DNA from: Zoogloea oryzae
GTDB lineage: Bacteria > Pseudomonadota > Gammaproteobacteria > Burkholderiales > Rhodocyclaceae
Assembly (NCBI RefSeq): GCF_030161255.1
Contig: NZ_BSPX01000010.1
Span: 1 to 64,000 of the forward strand
Direction of reading: 5' to 3'
DNA: 64,000 nt
This document shows, piece after piece, positions 27,624-35,423 of this stretch (position 1 is its first letter; the number at the start of each line of letters is the position of its first letter). Both the position numbers and the translations under genes were made by a program. The notes beneath the pieces were generated by a model. That model worked only from the letters and a program-made list of their open reading frames with translations. It was not told where the DNA came from and ran no database searches.

Positions 27624-28493
27624 GTGCCGCAGCCCTTCACCCAGCTCGTCAGCGTCCAGGAAGCCGCCACCCTGGCCACGCCCGCGTGGCGCTTCTTCGA
27701 CTGCCGCTTCAACCTCGCCAATCCGGCCGCCGGCCGGGATGCCTACGCGGTGGGGCACCTGCCCGGCGCGTTCTTCCTCGATCTCGAAGAAGACCTCTCC
27801 GGCCCCTGCTCCGGCCTCAACGGCCGCCATCCGCTGCCCGATCCGCAGCTCCTGGCCGACAAGCTCGGCAGCCTCGGCGTCGGCCCGAACACCCAGGTCG
27901 TCGCCTACGACGACGCCGGCGGCATGTTCGCGTCCCGGCTGTGGTGGCTGCTGCGCTGGCTGGGACATGATCGCGTTGCGGTGCTCAACGGCGGCATCCA
28001 GGCCTGGACGTCTGCCGGCCACCCGGTCGTCACCGACGTCCCGCAGGCCACCTCCGCGGCCTTCACGCCGAGGGTACAGAAGCAGCTGCGGGTTGATGCC
28101 GACTTCGTGCTGAGCCACCTGCACGATCCGGCCATGCTGCTGATCGACGCCCGGGCGCCCGACCGCTTCCGCGGCGAGAACGAAACCCTCGACCCCGTGG
28201 GCGGCCACATTCCCGGTGCGATCAACCGTTTTTTCAAGGACAACCTGGACGCCAGCGGCTGCTTCAAGTCGGGCGCCCAGCTCCAGGAAGAGTTCGGCAA
28301 GCTCATCAACGGCGGCGACGCGCACAACGTGGTGCTGCAGTGCGGTTCCGGCGTCACGGCCTGTCACAACCTGCTGGCGATGGAGACCGCGGGCCTCTCC
28401 GGCGCGCGGCTCTACGCGGGCTCATGGAGCGAGTGGTGCGCAGATCCGGCCCGGCCGGTAGCCACCGGCCCCGAGACGCCCATCCAGCGATAA
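27624..28493 (+). CDS. Sulfurtransferase, thiosulfate/3-mercaptopyruvate type
   Basis: 289 aa with GTG start 27624 (GAGGA upstream). Two rhodanese domains: an inactive N-terminal one (DCRFNLANPAAGRDAYAVGH) and a C-terminal one whose active-site loop CGSGVTACHN carries the catalytic Cys. CxSGVT is the mercaptopyruvate-sulfurtransferase-like loop. It transfers sulfane sulfur to thiols or cyanide. It sits next to the nifUS unit but on the opposite strand and is not obviously part of it. Confidence 0.9.
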   Translation: MPQPFTQLVSVQEAATLATPAWRFFDCRFNLANPAAGRDAYAVGHLPGAFFLDLEEDLSGPCSGLNGRHPLPDPQLLADKLGSLGVGPNTQVVAYDDAGGMFASRLWWLLRWLGHDRVAVLNGGIQAWTSAGHPVVTDVPQATSAAFTPRVQKQLRVDADFVLSHLHDPAMLLIDARAPDRFRGENETLDPVGGHIPGAINRFFKDNLDASGCFKSGAQLQEEFGKLINGGDAHNVVLQCGSGVTACHNLLAMETAGLSGARLYAGSWSEWCADPARPVATGPETPIQR

Positions 28494-28616
28494 GCTGACC
28501 GCGGTCGGCGCGCCATCTCGCAGACGCGTATCGACTGCGCGTTCCGACACCCCTTTCCCCACCCTTCCCCTGCCCTTCCCCCTGCGATTGGCCGTCCGCC
28601 CGTCGCGCCCCCCCCC

Positions 28617-28647
28617 AAAAAAAGAGCCCCGGAATTGCTTCCGGGGC
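28617..28647 (-). terminator. Terminator of the iscA-nifU-nifS unit (minus strand)
   Basis: Minus strand GCCCCGGAA-GCAA-TTCCGGGGC followed by TC and a run of seven T. It lies about 43 nt past the nifS stop. Confidence 0.93.
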
Positions 28648-28689
28648 CAAGCCTTGGTTACTGCTTGAGGAGTTACGTTCGATGCCGGC

Positions 28690-29898
28690 CTACGCGTAGG
28701 TCGGGGCGAAGCTGGCTTCCGGGTTGGCGGACGGCCCCTTGTCGCCCCAGTAGGGCGAGAGCTTGCGCAGTTGTTCGATGATCGGCGGGACGGCGGCGAT
28801 GACGCGGTCCACTTCTTCTTCGGTGTTGTACACCGACAGGGAGAAGCGGATGGTGCCGTGGGCAGCGGTGTAGGGGATGCCCATCGCCCGCATCACGTGG
28901 GAAGGTTCGAGCGAGCCCGAGGTGCAGGCCGAACCCGAGCTGGCGGCGATGCCCAGCTTGTTCAGCAGCAGCAGGATGGCCTCGCCCTCGATGTACTCGA
29001 ACGCGATGTTGCTGGTGTTGGGCAGCCGGTTGGCCACGTCGCCGGTGGGGAAGCAGTGGGTGATCTGGCTGAGGATGCCTTTTTCCAGCTTGTCCCGCAG
29101 GGCGCGCACGGTGGTGTTCTCGGTTTCCATATGCTTCATCGCCAGCTCGCAGGCCATGCCGAGGCCGACGATGGACGCCGAGTTCTCGGTGCCGGCGCGA
29201 CGGCCGCGCTCCTGGTGGCCGCCGCGCAAGAGCGGACGGAAGCGGCAGCCACGGCGCAGGTAGAGTACGCCGATGCCCTTGGGCGCGTGCAGCTTGTGGC
29301 CGGAGAGCGACAGCATGTCGATCTTGGTGTTCTTCAGGTCGATGGGGATCTTGCCCACGGCCTGCACGGCGTCGGTGTGGAACATGATGCCCTTGGCCGC
29401 CGCCAGCTCGGCCATCTCTTCCACCGGGAAGATGGTGCCCGTCTCGTTGTTGGCCCACATCACCGACACCACGGCCACGCGGTCATTCAGCAGCGACTTG
29501 TATTCGTCGATGTCGAGGCGGCCCTTCTTATCCACCTTGAGCTTGTGGACGATGTAGCCCTCTTTCTCGAGCCATTCGCACAGGGTCAGGATGGCCGGGT
29601 GTTCGACAACGGTGGTGATGACCGTGTTGCGCTCCGGCTGGGCCTTGAGGGCCGAGAGGATGGCGGTGGAATCGGATTCGGTGCCACACGAGGTGAAGAT
29701 GATCTCCGAGTCGTGCTCGGCGCCCAGCAGCGCCTGCACCTGGCTGCGCGCCTTCTTGAGGGCCTTGCCCACTTCGCTGCCGAAGGCGTGGATGGACGAG
29801 GCGTTGCCGAAATGCTCGGTGAAGAACGGGAGCATGGCCTCCACCACCGCAGGATCGACCCGCGTCGTGGCGTTGTTGTCGAGATAGACGGGTTTCAT
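28690..29898 (-). CDS. nifS: Cysteine desulfurase NifS
   Basis: 402 aa. A PLP enzyme that takes sulfur from cysteine for nitrogenase clusters. The PLP lysine lies in MLSLSGHKLHAPKGIGVLYL and the catalytic Cys in SSGSACTSGSLEPSHVMRAM. The N-terminus KPVYLDNNATTRVDPAVVEA is NifS/IscS-typical. Its position after nifU on one NifA-controlled unit, with no iscU or fdx nearby, marks it as the nif-specific enzyme. A 165-nt gap with a long foldback separates it from nifU. Confidence 0.96.
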   Translation of the reverse strand: MKPVYLDNNATTRVDPAVVEAMLPFFTEHFGNASSIHAFGSEVGKALKKARSQVQALLGAEHDSEIIFTSCGTESDSTAILSALKAQPERNTVITTVVEHPAILTLCEWLEKEGYIVHKLKVDKKGRLDIDEYKSLLNDRVAVVSVMWANNETGTIFPVEEMAELAAAKGIMFHTDAVQAVGKIPIDLKNTKIDMLSLSGHKLHAPKGIGVLYLRRGCRFRPLLRGGHQERGRRAGTENSASIVGLGMACELAMKHMETENTTVRALRDKLEKGILSQITHCFPTGDVANRLPNTSNIAFEYIEGEAILLLLNKLGIAASSGSACTSGSLEPSHVMRAMGIPYTAAHGTIRFSLSVYNTEEEVDRVIAAVPPIIEQLRKLSPYWGDKGPSANPEASFAPTYA

Positions 29899-29941
29899 GG
29901 CACGGGCCTCTCTGATTCTCTGTTGGACTTCAATTCGCTGG

Positions 29942-30066
29942 TTGAAGGGGTGCAGAACGCGTCGCGAGCAGCCCGAGGTCGCGATGAGGAGCGGAGACGT
30001 ACGTGAGGTACGTCGAGCACCGGAATCGCGAGATCGGGTTGCGCAGTAGCGTTATGCGCCCCTTCA
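29942..30066 (-). repeat. 125-nt foldback element in the nifU-nifS gap
   Basis: Outer arms TTGAAGGGGTGCAGAACGC (29942-29960) and GCGTTATGCGCCCCTTCA (30049-30066) are near-complementary. The centre holds a perfect GACGTAC-GTGAG-GTACGTC hairpin (29996-30014), with further pairable segments (GTCGCGAT/ATCGCGA-like) between. The transcript of nifUS would fold into a long hairpin that includes the nifU stop. It resembles an intergenic mobile repeat, but copies elsewhere cannot be checked here. Confidence 0.65.
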
Positions 30067-30960
30067 GGCTTCGGCTGGCATGTGGGAGGACGGGAGCACC
30101 TGTACCAGCTCGCCCAGCGCCTCGATCATCTTCTGCTGGATGCCGCCGAGGGTGGCCGCTTCCATCATGCAGCCGGAGCAGGCGCCCTTCAGATGCACGT
30201 AGATCTTCTTGCCCTGCACGTCGGCCAGCTCCACGTCGCCGTGGTCGCGCTGGAGCATCGGGCGGACGGAGTCGAGGACTTCCTCGATCTTCTTGATCTT
30301 CTGCACCAGGGTGAGCTTGGTGGAAGGTGGCTTCGGCGCTTCCGGGGTGGCCGGGCAGGCGGGCGGGGGCGACACTTCGCCGGGGCCGGCACGCTCGGCC
30401 ATCACCTTGGCGAGGATCTCCTCGATGCCTTCGTGGCAGGCGGCGCAGCCACCGCCGGCCTTGGTGTAGAAGGTGACTTCCTCGACGGTGTTGAGGTTGT
30501 TGGCCTTCACCACGTCCTCGATCATCACCGCGTCCACGGCAAAGCACTTGCAGATCAGCGCGCCTTCCTCGTGGTCGTCGCTCCACTCTTCGCCGCGGTA
30601 GTTGGCGATGGCGGCCTGCAGGGCTTCGCGGCCCATCACCGAGCAGTGCATCTTCTCGGGCGGCAGGCCGTCGAGGAAGTCGGCGATGTCCTGGTTGGAA
30701 ACCTTGAGGGCTTCATCCAGGGTCATGCCCTTGATCATCTCGGTGAGCGCCGACGACGAGGCGATGGCCGAGCCGCAGCCGAAGGTCTGGAAGTGCGCGT
30801 CCTGGATGATCTCGGTCTCGGGTTCGACCTTGAGCATCAGGCGCAGCGCATCACCGCACTGGATGGAGCCCACGTCGCCGATGCCGTTGGCCTCTTCCAG
30901 CGGGCCGGAGTTGCGCGGGTTGAAGAAGTGCTCGCGGACCTTGTCTGAGTATTCCCACAT
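30064..30960 (-). CDS. nifU: Nitrogenase Fe-S cluster scaffold NifU
   Basis: 298 aa with the three modules of true NifU. The IscU-like N-terminus has FQTFGCGSAIASSSALTEMI and HCSVMGREAL Cys ligands. The central [2Fe-2S] module has CKCFAVD ... CAACHEG. The C-terminal Nfu module has GACSGCMMEAATLGGIQ. A Pro-rich linker (residues ~198-215) separates the last two. It builds clusters with NifS sulfur for nitrogenase. It starts 12 nt after iscA. Confidence 0.97.
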   Translation of the reverse strand: MWEYSDKVREHFFNPRNSGPLEEANGIGDVGSIQCGDALRLMLKVEPETEIIQDAHFQTFGCGSAIASSSALTEMIKGMTLDEALKVSNQDIADFLDGLPPEKMHCSVMGREALQAAIANYRGEEWSDDHEEGALICKCFAVDAVMIEDVVKANNLNTVEEVTFYTKAGGGCAACHEGIEEILAKVMAERAGPGEVSPPPACPATPEAPKPPSTKLTLVQKIKKIEEVLDSVRPMLQRDHGDVELADVQGKKIYVHLKGACSGCMMEAATLGGIQQKMIEALGELVQVLPSSHMPAEA

Positions 30961-30972
30961 GGCGGCGGCTCC

Positions 30973-31296
30973 TTAAACCGAGAACGAAGAACCGCAGGCG
31001 CACTTGGCGCTGGCGTTGGGGTTGTCGAACTTGAAGCCGGTGTGGGTCAGGGTGTCCACGAAATCCACGGTGACGTTGTCGATCATCGGCATGGTCATCG
31101 GGTCCACCAGCAGCTTCACGCCGTCGATTTCCAGTTCCCAGTCGTCCTCGGCCTTTTCGGCTTCGAGCTTCATGCCGTACTGAAGGCCGGAGCAGCCACC
31201 GCCCGAAACAACCAGGCGCAGACCGGCAACGGGGGTTTCGGAGCCGCGGATGAAACGTTGGACGGCTTTGACGGCAGCGGGGGTGAGATTGATCAT
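30973..31296 (-). CDS. Nif-specific IscA/HesB family protein
   Basis: 107 aa from ATG 31296, with GGAGAA upstream. Three conserved Cys: GGGCSGLQYGM and the C-terminal CACGSSF. A-type carriers shuttle Fe-S clusters or iron. This is the iscA-nif gene that heads nifUS units in Azotobacter-type clusters. It is the first gene behind the sigma-54 promoter at 31333-31348. Confidence 0.93.
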   Translation of the reverse strand: MINLTPAAVKAVQRFIRGSETPVAGLRLVVSGGGCSGLQYGMKLEAEKAEDDWELEIDGVKLLVDPMTMPMIDNVTVDFVDTLTHTGFKFDNPNASAKCACGSSFSV

Positions 31297-31332
31297 TTCG
31301 GTTCTCCGATTTGGGGGGCTATGCCTCCACTC

Positions 31333-31348
31333 TGCAAGGGGCGTGCCA
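31333..31348 (-). promoter_or_regulatory. Sigma-54 promoter of iscA-nifU-nifS
   Basis: Minus strand TGGCACGCCCCTTGCA: the -24 GG and -12 GC are ten bases apart, matching the TGGCACG-N4-TTGCW consensus exactly. It lies 36 bp ahead of the iscA start. Confidence 0.93.
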
Positions 31349-31416
31349 CGCCGAGCCAAACCGGCAAACCATTGTTTTTGATAGGGATGTCAGCCTTCGG
31401 ACGACTGTCGGAGGCG

Positions 31417-31432
31417 TGTCGCGTTTACGACA
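31417..31432. promoter_or_regulatory. NifA upstream activator site for iscA-nifU-nifS
   Basis: TGTCGCGTTTACGACA, TGT-N10-ACA with an extended TGTCG/CGACA dyad, about 77 bp upstream of the -24/-12 promoter. Confidence 0.85.
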
Positions 31433-31467
31433 ATGGGGGATTCGCGCCGCCGCCGCGACGCGCTCGA

Positions 31468-32364
31468 TCAGCCGGCCAGGCGTTCGCGCAGGCGCGGCGC
31501 GGCCCAGTCCACAAAGGCCCGCACCCGCGACGGCAGCAGCCGCCCGTGGGGGTAGAGCAGGCTCACCGGCACTGCCGGCGGCGCCCATTCGTCGAGCAGG
31601 CGCTCGAGTTCGCCGGCCGCCTCGGCCGCGCGCACCTGATAGGCCAGGAAGCGCCCGCAGCCCACGCCTTTGCGGCAGGCGTCCAGCGCCACATCCACCT
31701 GATTGGTGGCGAAGCTGCCCTCGAACGGCACCCGCACGCGCTCGCCGCCCCGCTCGAAGTGCCATTCGTGCCCGTCGCCCAGCCCGGTGTGGCGGATCAG
31801 CATGTGCTCGCGCAGGTCGGCCGGGTGGGCCGGATGGCCTCGCCGGGCGAGGTAATCCGGGCTCGCGCACAGCACCCGCCGGGTGCTGCCCACCGGCACC
31901 GCCACCAGCCCCGAATCCGGCAACGCGCCGATGCGCAGGGCCAGGTCGATGCTCTCGTCGAGCAGATCGAGCATCCGGTCGGCCAGCGTCAGCTCGACGC
32001 GCATCTCGGGATGCTCGGCGAGGAAATCGGTGACCACCGGCGCCACGTGCAGCCGGCCGAACATCACCGGCGCGGTGATCACCAGCCGCCCCGACGGCCG
32101 CGTGCGCCGGGCGGTGACGGCGTTCTCCATGTCGGCCAGATCGGCGAGCAGGCGCCGGCTGCGCTCCAGGTAGTCGCGGCCCTCTTCGGTGAGCGCGATG
32201 CGCCGCGTGCTGCGGTTGAGCAGGCGCAGGCCGAGGGATTCCTCCAGCGCCGCGAGGCTGCGCACCACCGCCGCCAGCGACACCCCGAGCCGCTCGGCGG
32301 CGGCCGTCAGGGTGCCGGCCTCGACGATGCCGACAAAGGTGTTCATCGCCTTGAACTTGTCCAT
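31468..32364 (-). CDS. LysR-family transcriptional regulator
   Basis: 298 aa. The N-terminal winged helix-turn-helix has GTLTAAAERLGVSLAAVVRS and the following recognition region EESLGLRLLNRSTRRIALTE. A substrate-binding domain follows (residues ~90-295). It resembles the subgroup with ARRTRPSGRLVITAPVMFGR. It is divergent from the PNPOx-like gene across 105 bp, so it probably regulates that gene and the GST. The three form a cassette unrelated to nitrogen fixation. Confidence 0.88.
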   Translation of the reverse strand: MDKFKAMNTFVGIVEAGTLTAAAERLGVSLAAVVRSLAALEESLGLRLLNRSTRRIALTEEGRDYLERSRRLLADLADMENAVTARRTRPSGRLVITAPVMFGRLHVAPVVTDFLAEHPEMRVELTLADRMLDLLDESIDLALRIGALPDSGLVAVPVGSTRRVLCASPDYLARRGHPAHPADLREHMLIRHTGLGDGHEWHFERGGERVRVPFEGSFATNQVDVALDACRKGVGCGRFLAYQVRAAEAAGELERLLDEWAPPAVPVSLLYPHGRLLPSRVRAFVDWAAPRLRERLAG

Positions 32365-32469
32365 GCGGCCAAGATTAAACCGATTGCCGCACCAATGAAA
32401 TTCTCAAACGCCCATTTATTGCCCGTATCGAAAGGATCACGATAGCCAAAACGGTCCGGAGAACCTGTC

Positions 32470-33027
32470 ATGTCCCGTCACTTTGCCGACATCACCTGCA
32501 CGCCTGGCGTGCGCGACGCGCAGCAGCGCTACCTGGGCGCCCCGCTGCCCACGCCAGCGGGCAAGCCCGAGGCGACGCTGGGCGACCGGGAGCGCACTTT
32601 CATCGCCGCCCGCGACAGCGCCTACCTCGCCACCGTGAGCGAGACCGGCTGGCCCCACGTGCAACACCGGGGTGGGCCGCGGGGCTTTCTGCGGGTGATC
32701 GGCGCGCGCACGCTGGCCTTTGCCGACTATGGCGGCAACCGTCAGTTCGTGAGCGTCGGCAACCTGGCAGGCCAGCCCAAGGCGGCTCTGCTCCTGATGG
32801 ACTACCCCAACCGGCGGCGCCTCAAGCTGCTGGCCGAGGTGCAGGTGCTGCCCGCCGACGTGGCCGACCCGGAGCTGGTCGCTGCCATCAGCCTGCCCGG
32901 CGCACCGCCCACCGAGCGGGTGATGGTGCTGCACATCGCGGCCTTCGACTGGAACTGCTCCCAGCACATCACCCCGCGCTATTCGGCCGCCGAACTGGCC
33001 GAACGCGATTCACTTCCCAAGCCCTGA
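32470..33027 (+). CDS. Pyridoxamine 5'-phosphate oxidase-like flavin protein
   Basis: 185 aa with PNPOx-like split-barrel segments: FIAARDSAYLATVSETGWPH, QHRGGPRGFLRVIGARTLAF and QFVSVGNLAGQPKAALLLMD. These usually bind FMN, but the substrate is unknown; such genes are often LysR-controlled and stress-related. It is divergent from the LysR gene and followed after 26 nt by the GST. Confidence 0.82.
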   Translation: MSRHFADITCTPGVRDAQQRYLGAPLPTPAGKPEATLGDRERTFIAARDSAYLATVSETGWPHVQHRGGPRGFLRVIGARTLAFADYGGNRQFVSVGNLAGQPKAALLLMDYPNRRRLKLLAEVQVLPADVADPELVAAISLPGAPPTERVMVLHIAAFDWNCSQHITPRYSAAELAERDSLPKP

Positions 33028-33053
33028 CACCCCGACGAGAGAAGGAGACACCC

Positions 33054-33647
33054 ATGAAACTGTACGACCTCACCCTTTCCGGCAACTGCTACAAAGTCCG
33101 CCTGTTTGCCGCCCTGGCCGGCATTCCGCTTGAGATCGTGCCGGTGGATTTTCTGGCCGGCGAGCACAAGCGCCCGCCCCTGATCGAGCTCAACCCGTGG
33201 GGTGAGATCCCCATTCTGGTGGATGGCGAGGTGGTGCTGCGGGATTCCCAGGCGATCCTCGTCTATCTCGCCCGCCGCTACGCCGATGAGGCCTGGCTGC
33301 CCGGCGATCCGGCGGCGATGGCCGAGGTGGTGCAGTGGCTGTCCACCGCCGCCAACGAGGTGCAGAACGGCCCCGGCGCGGCGCGGCTGGTGGACAAGTT
33401 CGGCTACGACCTCGACAAGGCCGACACCCTGCGCCGGGCGGCGCGCATCCTGCCGCTCATCGACGCCAGGCTGGCCGATCGCGACTGGCTGGCACTGGAC
33501 CGGCCGACCATTGCCGACTGCGCGGTGCTCCCCTACGTGGCGCTGGCCCCGGAAGGCGGCGTGGCGCTGGACGACTTCCCCCACATCCGCGCGTGGATCG
33601 CGCGGGTCAAGGCGCTGCCCGGCTTTGTGCCGATGCCCGGGGTTTGA
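33054..33647 (+). CDS. Glutathione S-transferase family protein
   Basis: 197 aa. The thioredoxin-like N-terminus MKLYDLTLSGNCYKVRLFAA has the cis-Pro region WGEIPILVDGEVVLRDSQAI for glutathione binding, followed by a helical C-domain. Good ribosome site GAAGGAG. It is in one unit with the PNPOx-like gene. It ends 6 nt before the convergent stop of the nif-side gene. Confidence 0.88.
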   Translation: MKLYDLTLSGNCYKVRLFAALAGIPLEIVPVDFLAGEHKRPPLIELNPWGEIPILVDGEVVLRDSQAILVYLARRYADEAWLPGDPAAMAEVVQWLSTAANEVQNGPGAARLVDKFGYDLDKADTLRRAARILPLIDARLADRDWLALDRPTIADCAVLPYVALAPEGGVALDDFPHIRAWIARVKALPGFVPMPGV

Positions 33648-33653
33648 CGCGGA

Positions 33654-34070
33654 TCAGCCCAGCACGTGCTCGTAGGCCCGGCGCAGGAGCTGGCGCTCCA
33701 CGTCGGTCAGGGCGCGGGATTCGGTGATGGCGATGAAGCGGGCTCCGACCCGCTCCGCCGCCCCGAAGGGCGGGTCGATGCCGGCAAAGGCACCCAGCAG
33801 CACCGGCACGTCGCCGCCCGGGGTATCCACCCAGGCCTGGAAATCGCCTTCCGGGTCGATGGCATCCTCGGGCAGGCCGAGCCGCACCTCGGCCTCGCGC
33901 ACGATGGCGGCCGGGTGGATCTGGATCTTCGGCGACCAGTCCTCGTCCCGCAGCGCGGCCAGCGCCGGCAGGGCCTTGAAGGCGACGACGCCATAGGGCA
34001 GGCACAAAAAGCGCACCCGCCCGCTGGTCTTGTGTTTGTGCAGCAGGATCAGCCGCGGCTGCGTGTCCAT
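33654..34070 (-). CDS. Conserved unknown, last gene of the nifENX unit
   Basis: 138 aa from ATG 34070. I do not recognise a family. It has a basic start (LILLHKHKTSGRVRFLCLPY), no signal peptide and no Cys cluster, and mixed alpha/beta character. The ATG is 2 nt past the preceding stop, so it is translated with it. Its position at the end of a NifA-driven operon suggests a role in nitrogen fixation, which nothing in the sequence specifies. Confidence 0.7.
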   Translation of the reverse strand: MDTQPRLILLHKHKTSGRVRFLCLPYGVVAFKALPALAALRDEDWSPKIQIHPAAIVREAEVRLGLPEDAIDPEGDFQAWVDTPGGDVPVLLGAFAGIDPPFGAAERVGARFIAITESRALTDVERQLLRRAYEHVLG

Positions 34071-34072
34071 CG

Positions 34073-34444
34073 TCAGGTCATGTAGGCGGCGATCACGGCC
34101 TCGCCGCGCAGCGTGTCGGGCTTGCCCCACACCTGCACGGATTCCACGTAGCGCTCGGGCTTGTCGGGATGGGGCAGCAGCACCTGGTATTCGGCAAACA
34201 CGCGCCCATCGGGGAACAGCGTGACGGTGCCGTAGCGGGCCGAGCCGCGCCAGGTGCCGATCAGGCTCACCTCCTGGGAGAAGGGGTCGGTCTTCTCCTC
34301 GAAGGAGAGCAGCGACCAGTCCGGCTCGTTGCCGATGGACAGCCCAAGGCGCTCCACCTCCCGCCGCAGGGCCGCGCACACGGCGGCCCCGGTGGCGGCG
34401 TCGGGCTGCGGCGCAACCGCAGCGGCAGGCACGGGCCCGGACAT
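34073..34444 (-). CDS. Conserved unknown in the nifENX unit
   Basis: 123 aa from ATG 34444, which overlaps the fdxB stop (TGATG), fixing the start. A Pro/Ala-rich N-terminus precedes a compact beta-rich domain (EKTDPFSQEVSLIGTWRGSA, YGTVTLFPDGRVFAEYQVLL, YVESVQVWGKPDTLRGEAVI). I do not recognise the family. It is cytoplasmic by lack of signal or membrane segments. Co-transcription with fdxB is clear; function is open. Confidence 0.7.
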   Translation of the reverse strand: MSGPVPAAAVAPQPDAATGAAVCAALRREVERLGLSIGNEPDWSLLSFEEKTDPFSQEVSLIGTWRGSARYGTVTLFPDGRVFAEYQVLLPHPDKPERYVESVQVWGKPDTLRGEAVIAAYMT

Positions 34445-34725
34445 CACACGCTCGCCGGCGAGTAGGTGTAGCAGTCCTTCGGGCACACCCGGCCGCAGGA
34501 GCCGCAGCCAATGCAGTCGGCGCCGTTGGCGATGGACATCACCATCATGTTGTCGTCGTCGGAGTCGTCGTCATCCTCCAGCTCGCGCTCGACCAGATCG
34601 AGCACGTTGCGCGGACAGACCTTGTAGCAACGGCCACAGCCGATGCACTTGGCCTGATCCAGGTTGGTGACGAATTCGGGCGTCCATTCCACGCCCCCGC
34701 GGGTCAGGCCAGTGATCTGCGCCAT
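34444..34725 (-). CDS. fdxB: Nif-specific ferredoxin III (2 x [4Fe-4S])
   Basis: 93 aa. Two cluster motifs: CIGCGRCYKVCPRN (residues ~27-40) and CIGCGSCGRVCPKD near the C-terminus. An unusually acidic linker (ELEDDDDSDDDN) lies between them. FdxB is found in nifENX operons and is thought to serve FeMo-cofactor assembly rather than nitrogenase reduction. Confidence 0.93.
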   Translation of the reverse strand: MAQITGLTRGGVEWTPEFVTNLDQAKCIGCGRCYKVCPRNVLDLVERELEDDDDSDDDNMMVMSIANGADCIGCGSCGRVCPKDCYTYSPASV

Positions 34726-34731
34726 GATGGT

Positions 34732-34944
34732 TCAACCTTTCTGTGCCGCAGACAGGCGGGCGTTGGCCTCCGCCCATGCCTGGCAGGCGTCGTACGTGGA
34801 TTGGGAAATGCCCGGGATCTCGTGGTAGCCCGCCGGCAGGCGGTCTTCCACGAGGTCGTGCAGCTGGGAGGCCCATTCGGAAGCGATGCGCTTGAGCTTC
34901 TTCACTTCCTTGTCGAGGGCCGCGATCTCTTCGGCAGTGCTCAT
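34732..34944 (-). CDS. CCE_0567/DUF683-type small nif protein
   Basis: 70 aa from ATG 34944; an upstream in-frame ATG at 34962 exists. It starts as a long amphipathic helix (STAEEIAALDKEVKKLKRIA) and contains WASQLHDLVEDRLPAGYHEI, the pattern of the helical CCE_0567 family encoded in nif operons of many diazotrophs. A metal-binding role has been proposed for the family. It lies between the DUF269 gene and fdxB. Confidence 0.85.
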   Translation of the reverse strand: MSTAEEIAALDKEVKKLKRIASEWASQLHDLVEDRLPAGYHEIPGISQSTYDACQAWAEANARLSAAQKG

Positions 34945-34958
34945 GACGGCCTCCCTGC

Positions 34959-35423
34959 TCACATCCCGGCGACGGCGGGGTATTCGCCGATGCGCTCAAG
35001 GGCCACGGAGAGGATCTTGTCGGCCTCGTCCTTCATCTTCGAGAGGCTGGCAAAGCCGAAGCGATGCACGTCGCGCAGGGTGCGATCCACGGCGACCAGC
35101 TTGCCGACGGTGATCAGCGCGCGGCCGAAGCCTTCGTGGGTGAGGTGCACCAGCGGCACGGCGAGCTGCTTGCATTCCTTCTCGATGAGCACGGCGATGG
35201 CGTTGTAGAAGGCCTTGACGCGGGCGATGGTCACGTCGTCCGGGTCGCCGATCAGCGGAATCTCCGCCTTGCGCTCCTTGGTGAGGATGTAGGGGTCGAG
35301 GATCTTCTCCACCGTCCAGCCCTGGTAGGTGCCGTAGGTGTCGAGGGCGCGCATCTGGCGGGCCATCTCCTTGATGAAATCGGTATCGAGGATGGGATCG
35401 CGTTCGACGACGGGGTCAGTCAT
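34959..35423 (-). CDS. NifX-associated nitrogen fixation protein (DUF269)
   Basis: 154 aa with the family blocks FIKEMARQMRALDTYGTYQG, ILTKERKAEIPLIGDPDD and VLIEKECKQLAVPLVHLTHE. The family is found only next to nifX in diazotrophs; the biochemical role is not known. It overlaps the RseC-like gene upstream by 8 nt, so they are coupled. Confidence 0.93.
   Translation of the reverse strand: MTDPVVERDPILDTDFIKEMARQMRALDTYGTYQGWTVEKILDPYILTKERKAEIPLIGDPDDVTIARVKAFYNAIAVLIEKECKQLAVPLVHLTHEGFGRALITVGKLVAVDRTLRDVHRFGFASLSKMKDEADKILSVALERIGEYPAVAGM

Noticed and set aside
28690..31296. Housekeeping isc operon
   Set aside because: There is no iscR, iscU, hscBA or fdx; the three-domain NifU and the sigma-54/NifA promoter mark it as nif-specific.
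31468..33647. LysR-PNPOx-GST cassette as a nif regulator module
   Set aside because: No sigma-54 or NifA element is seen and the gene types have no known nif link; it looks like an unrelated insertion between nif units.
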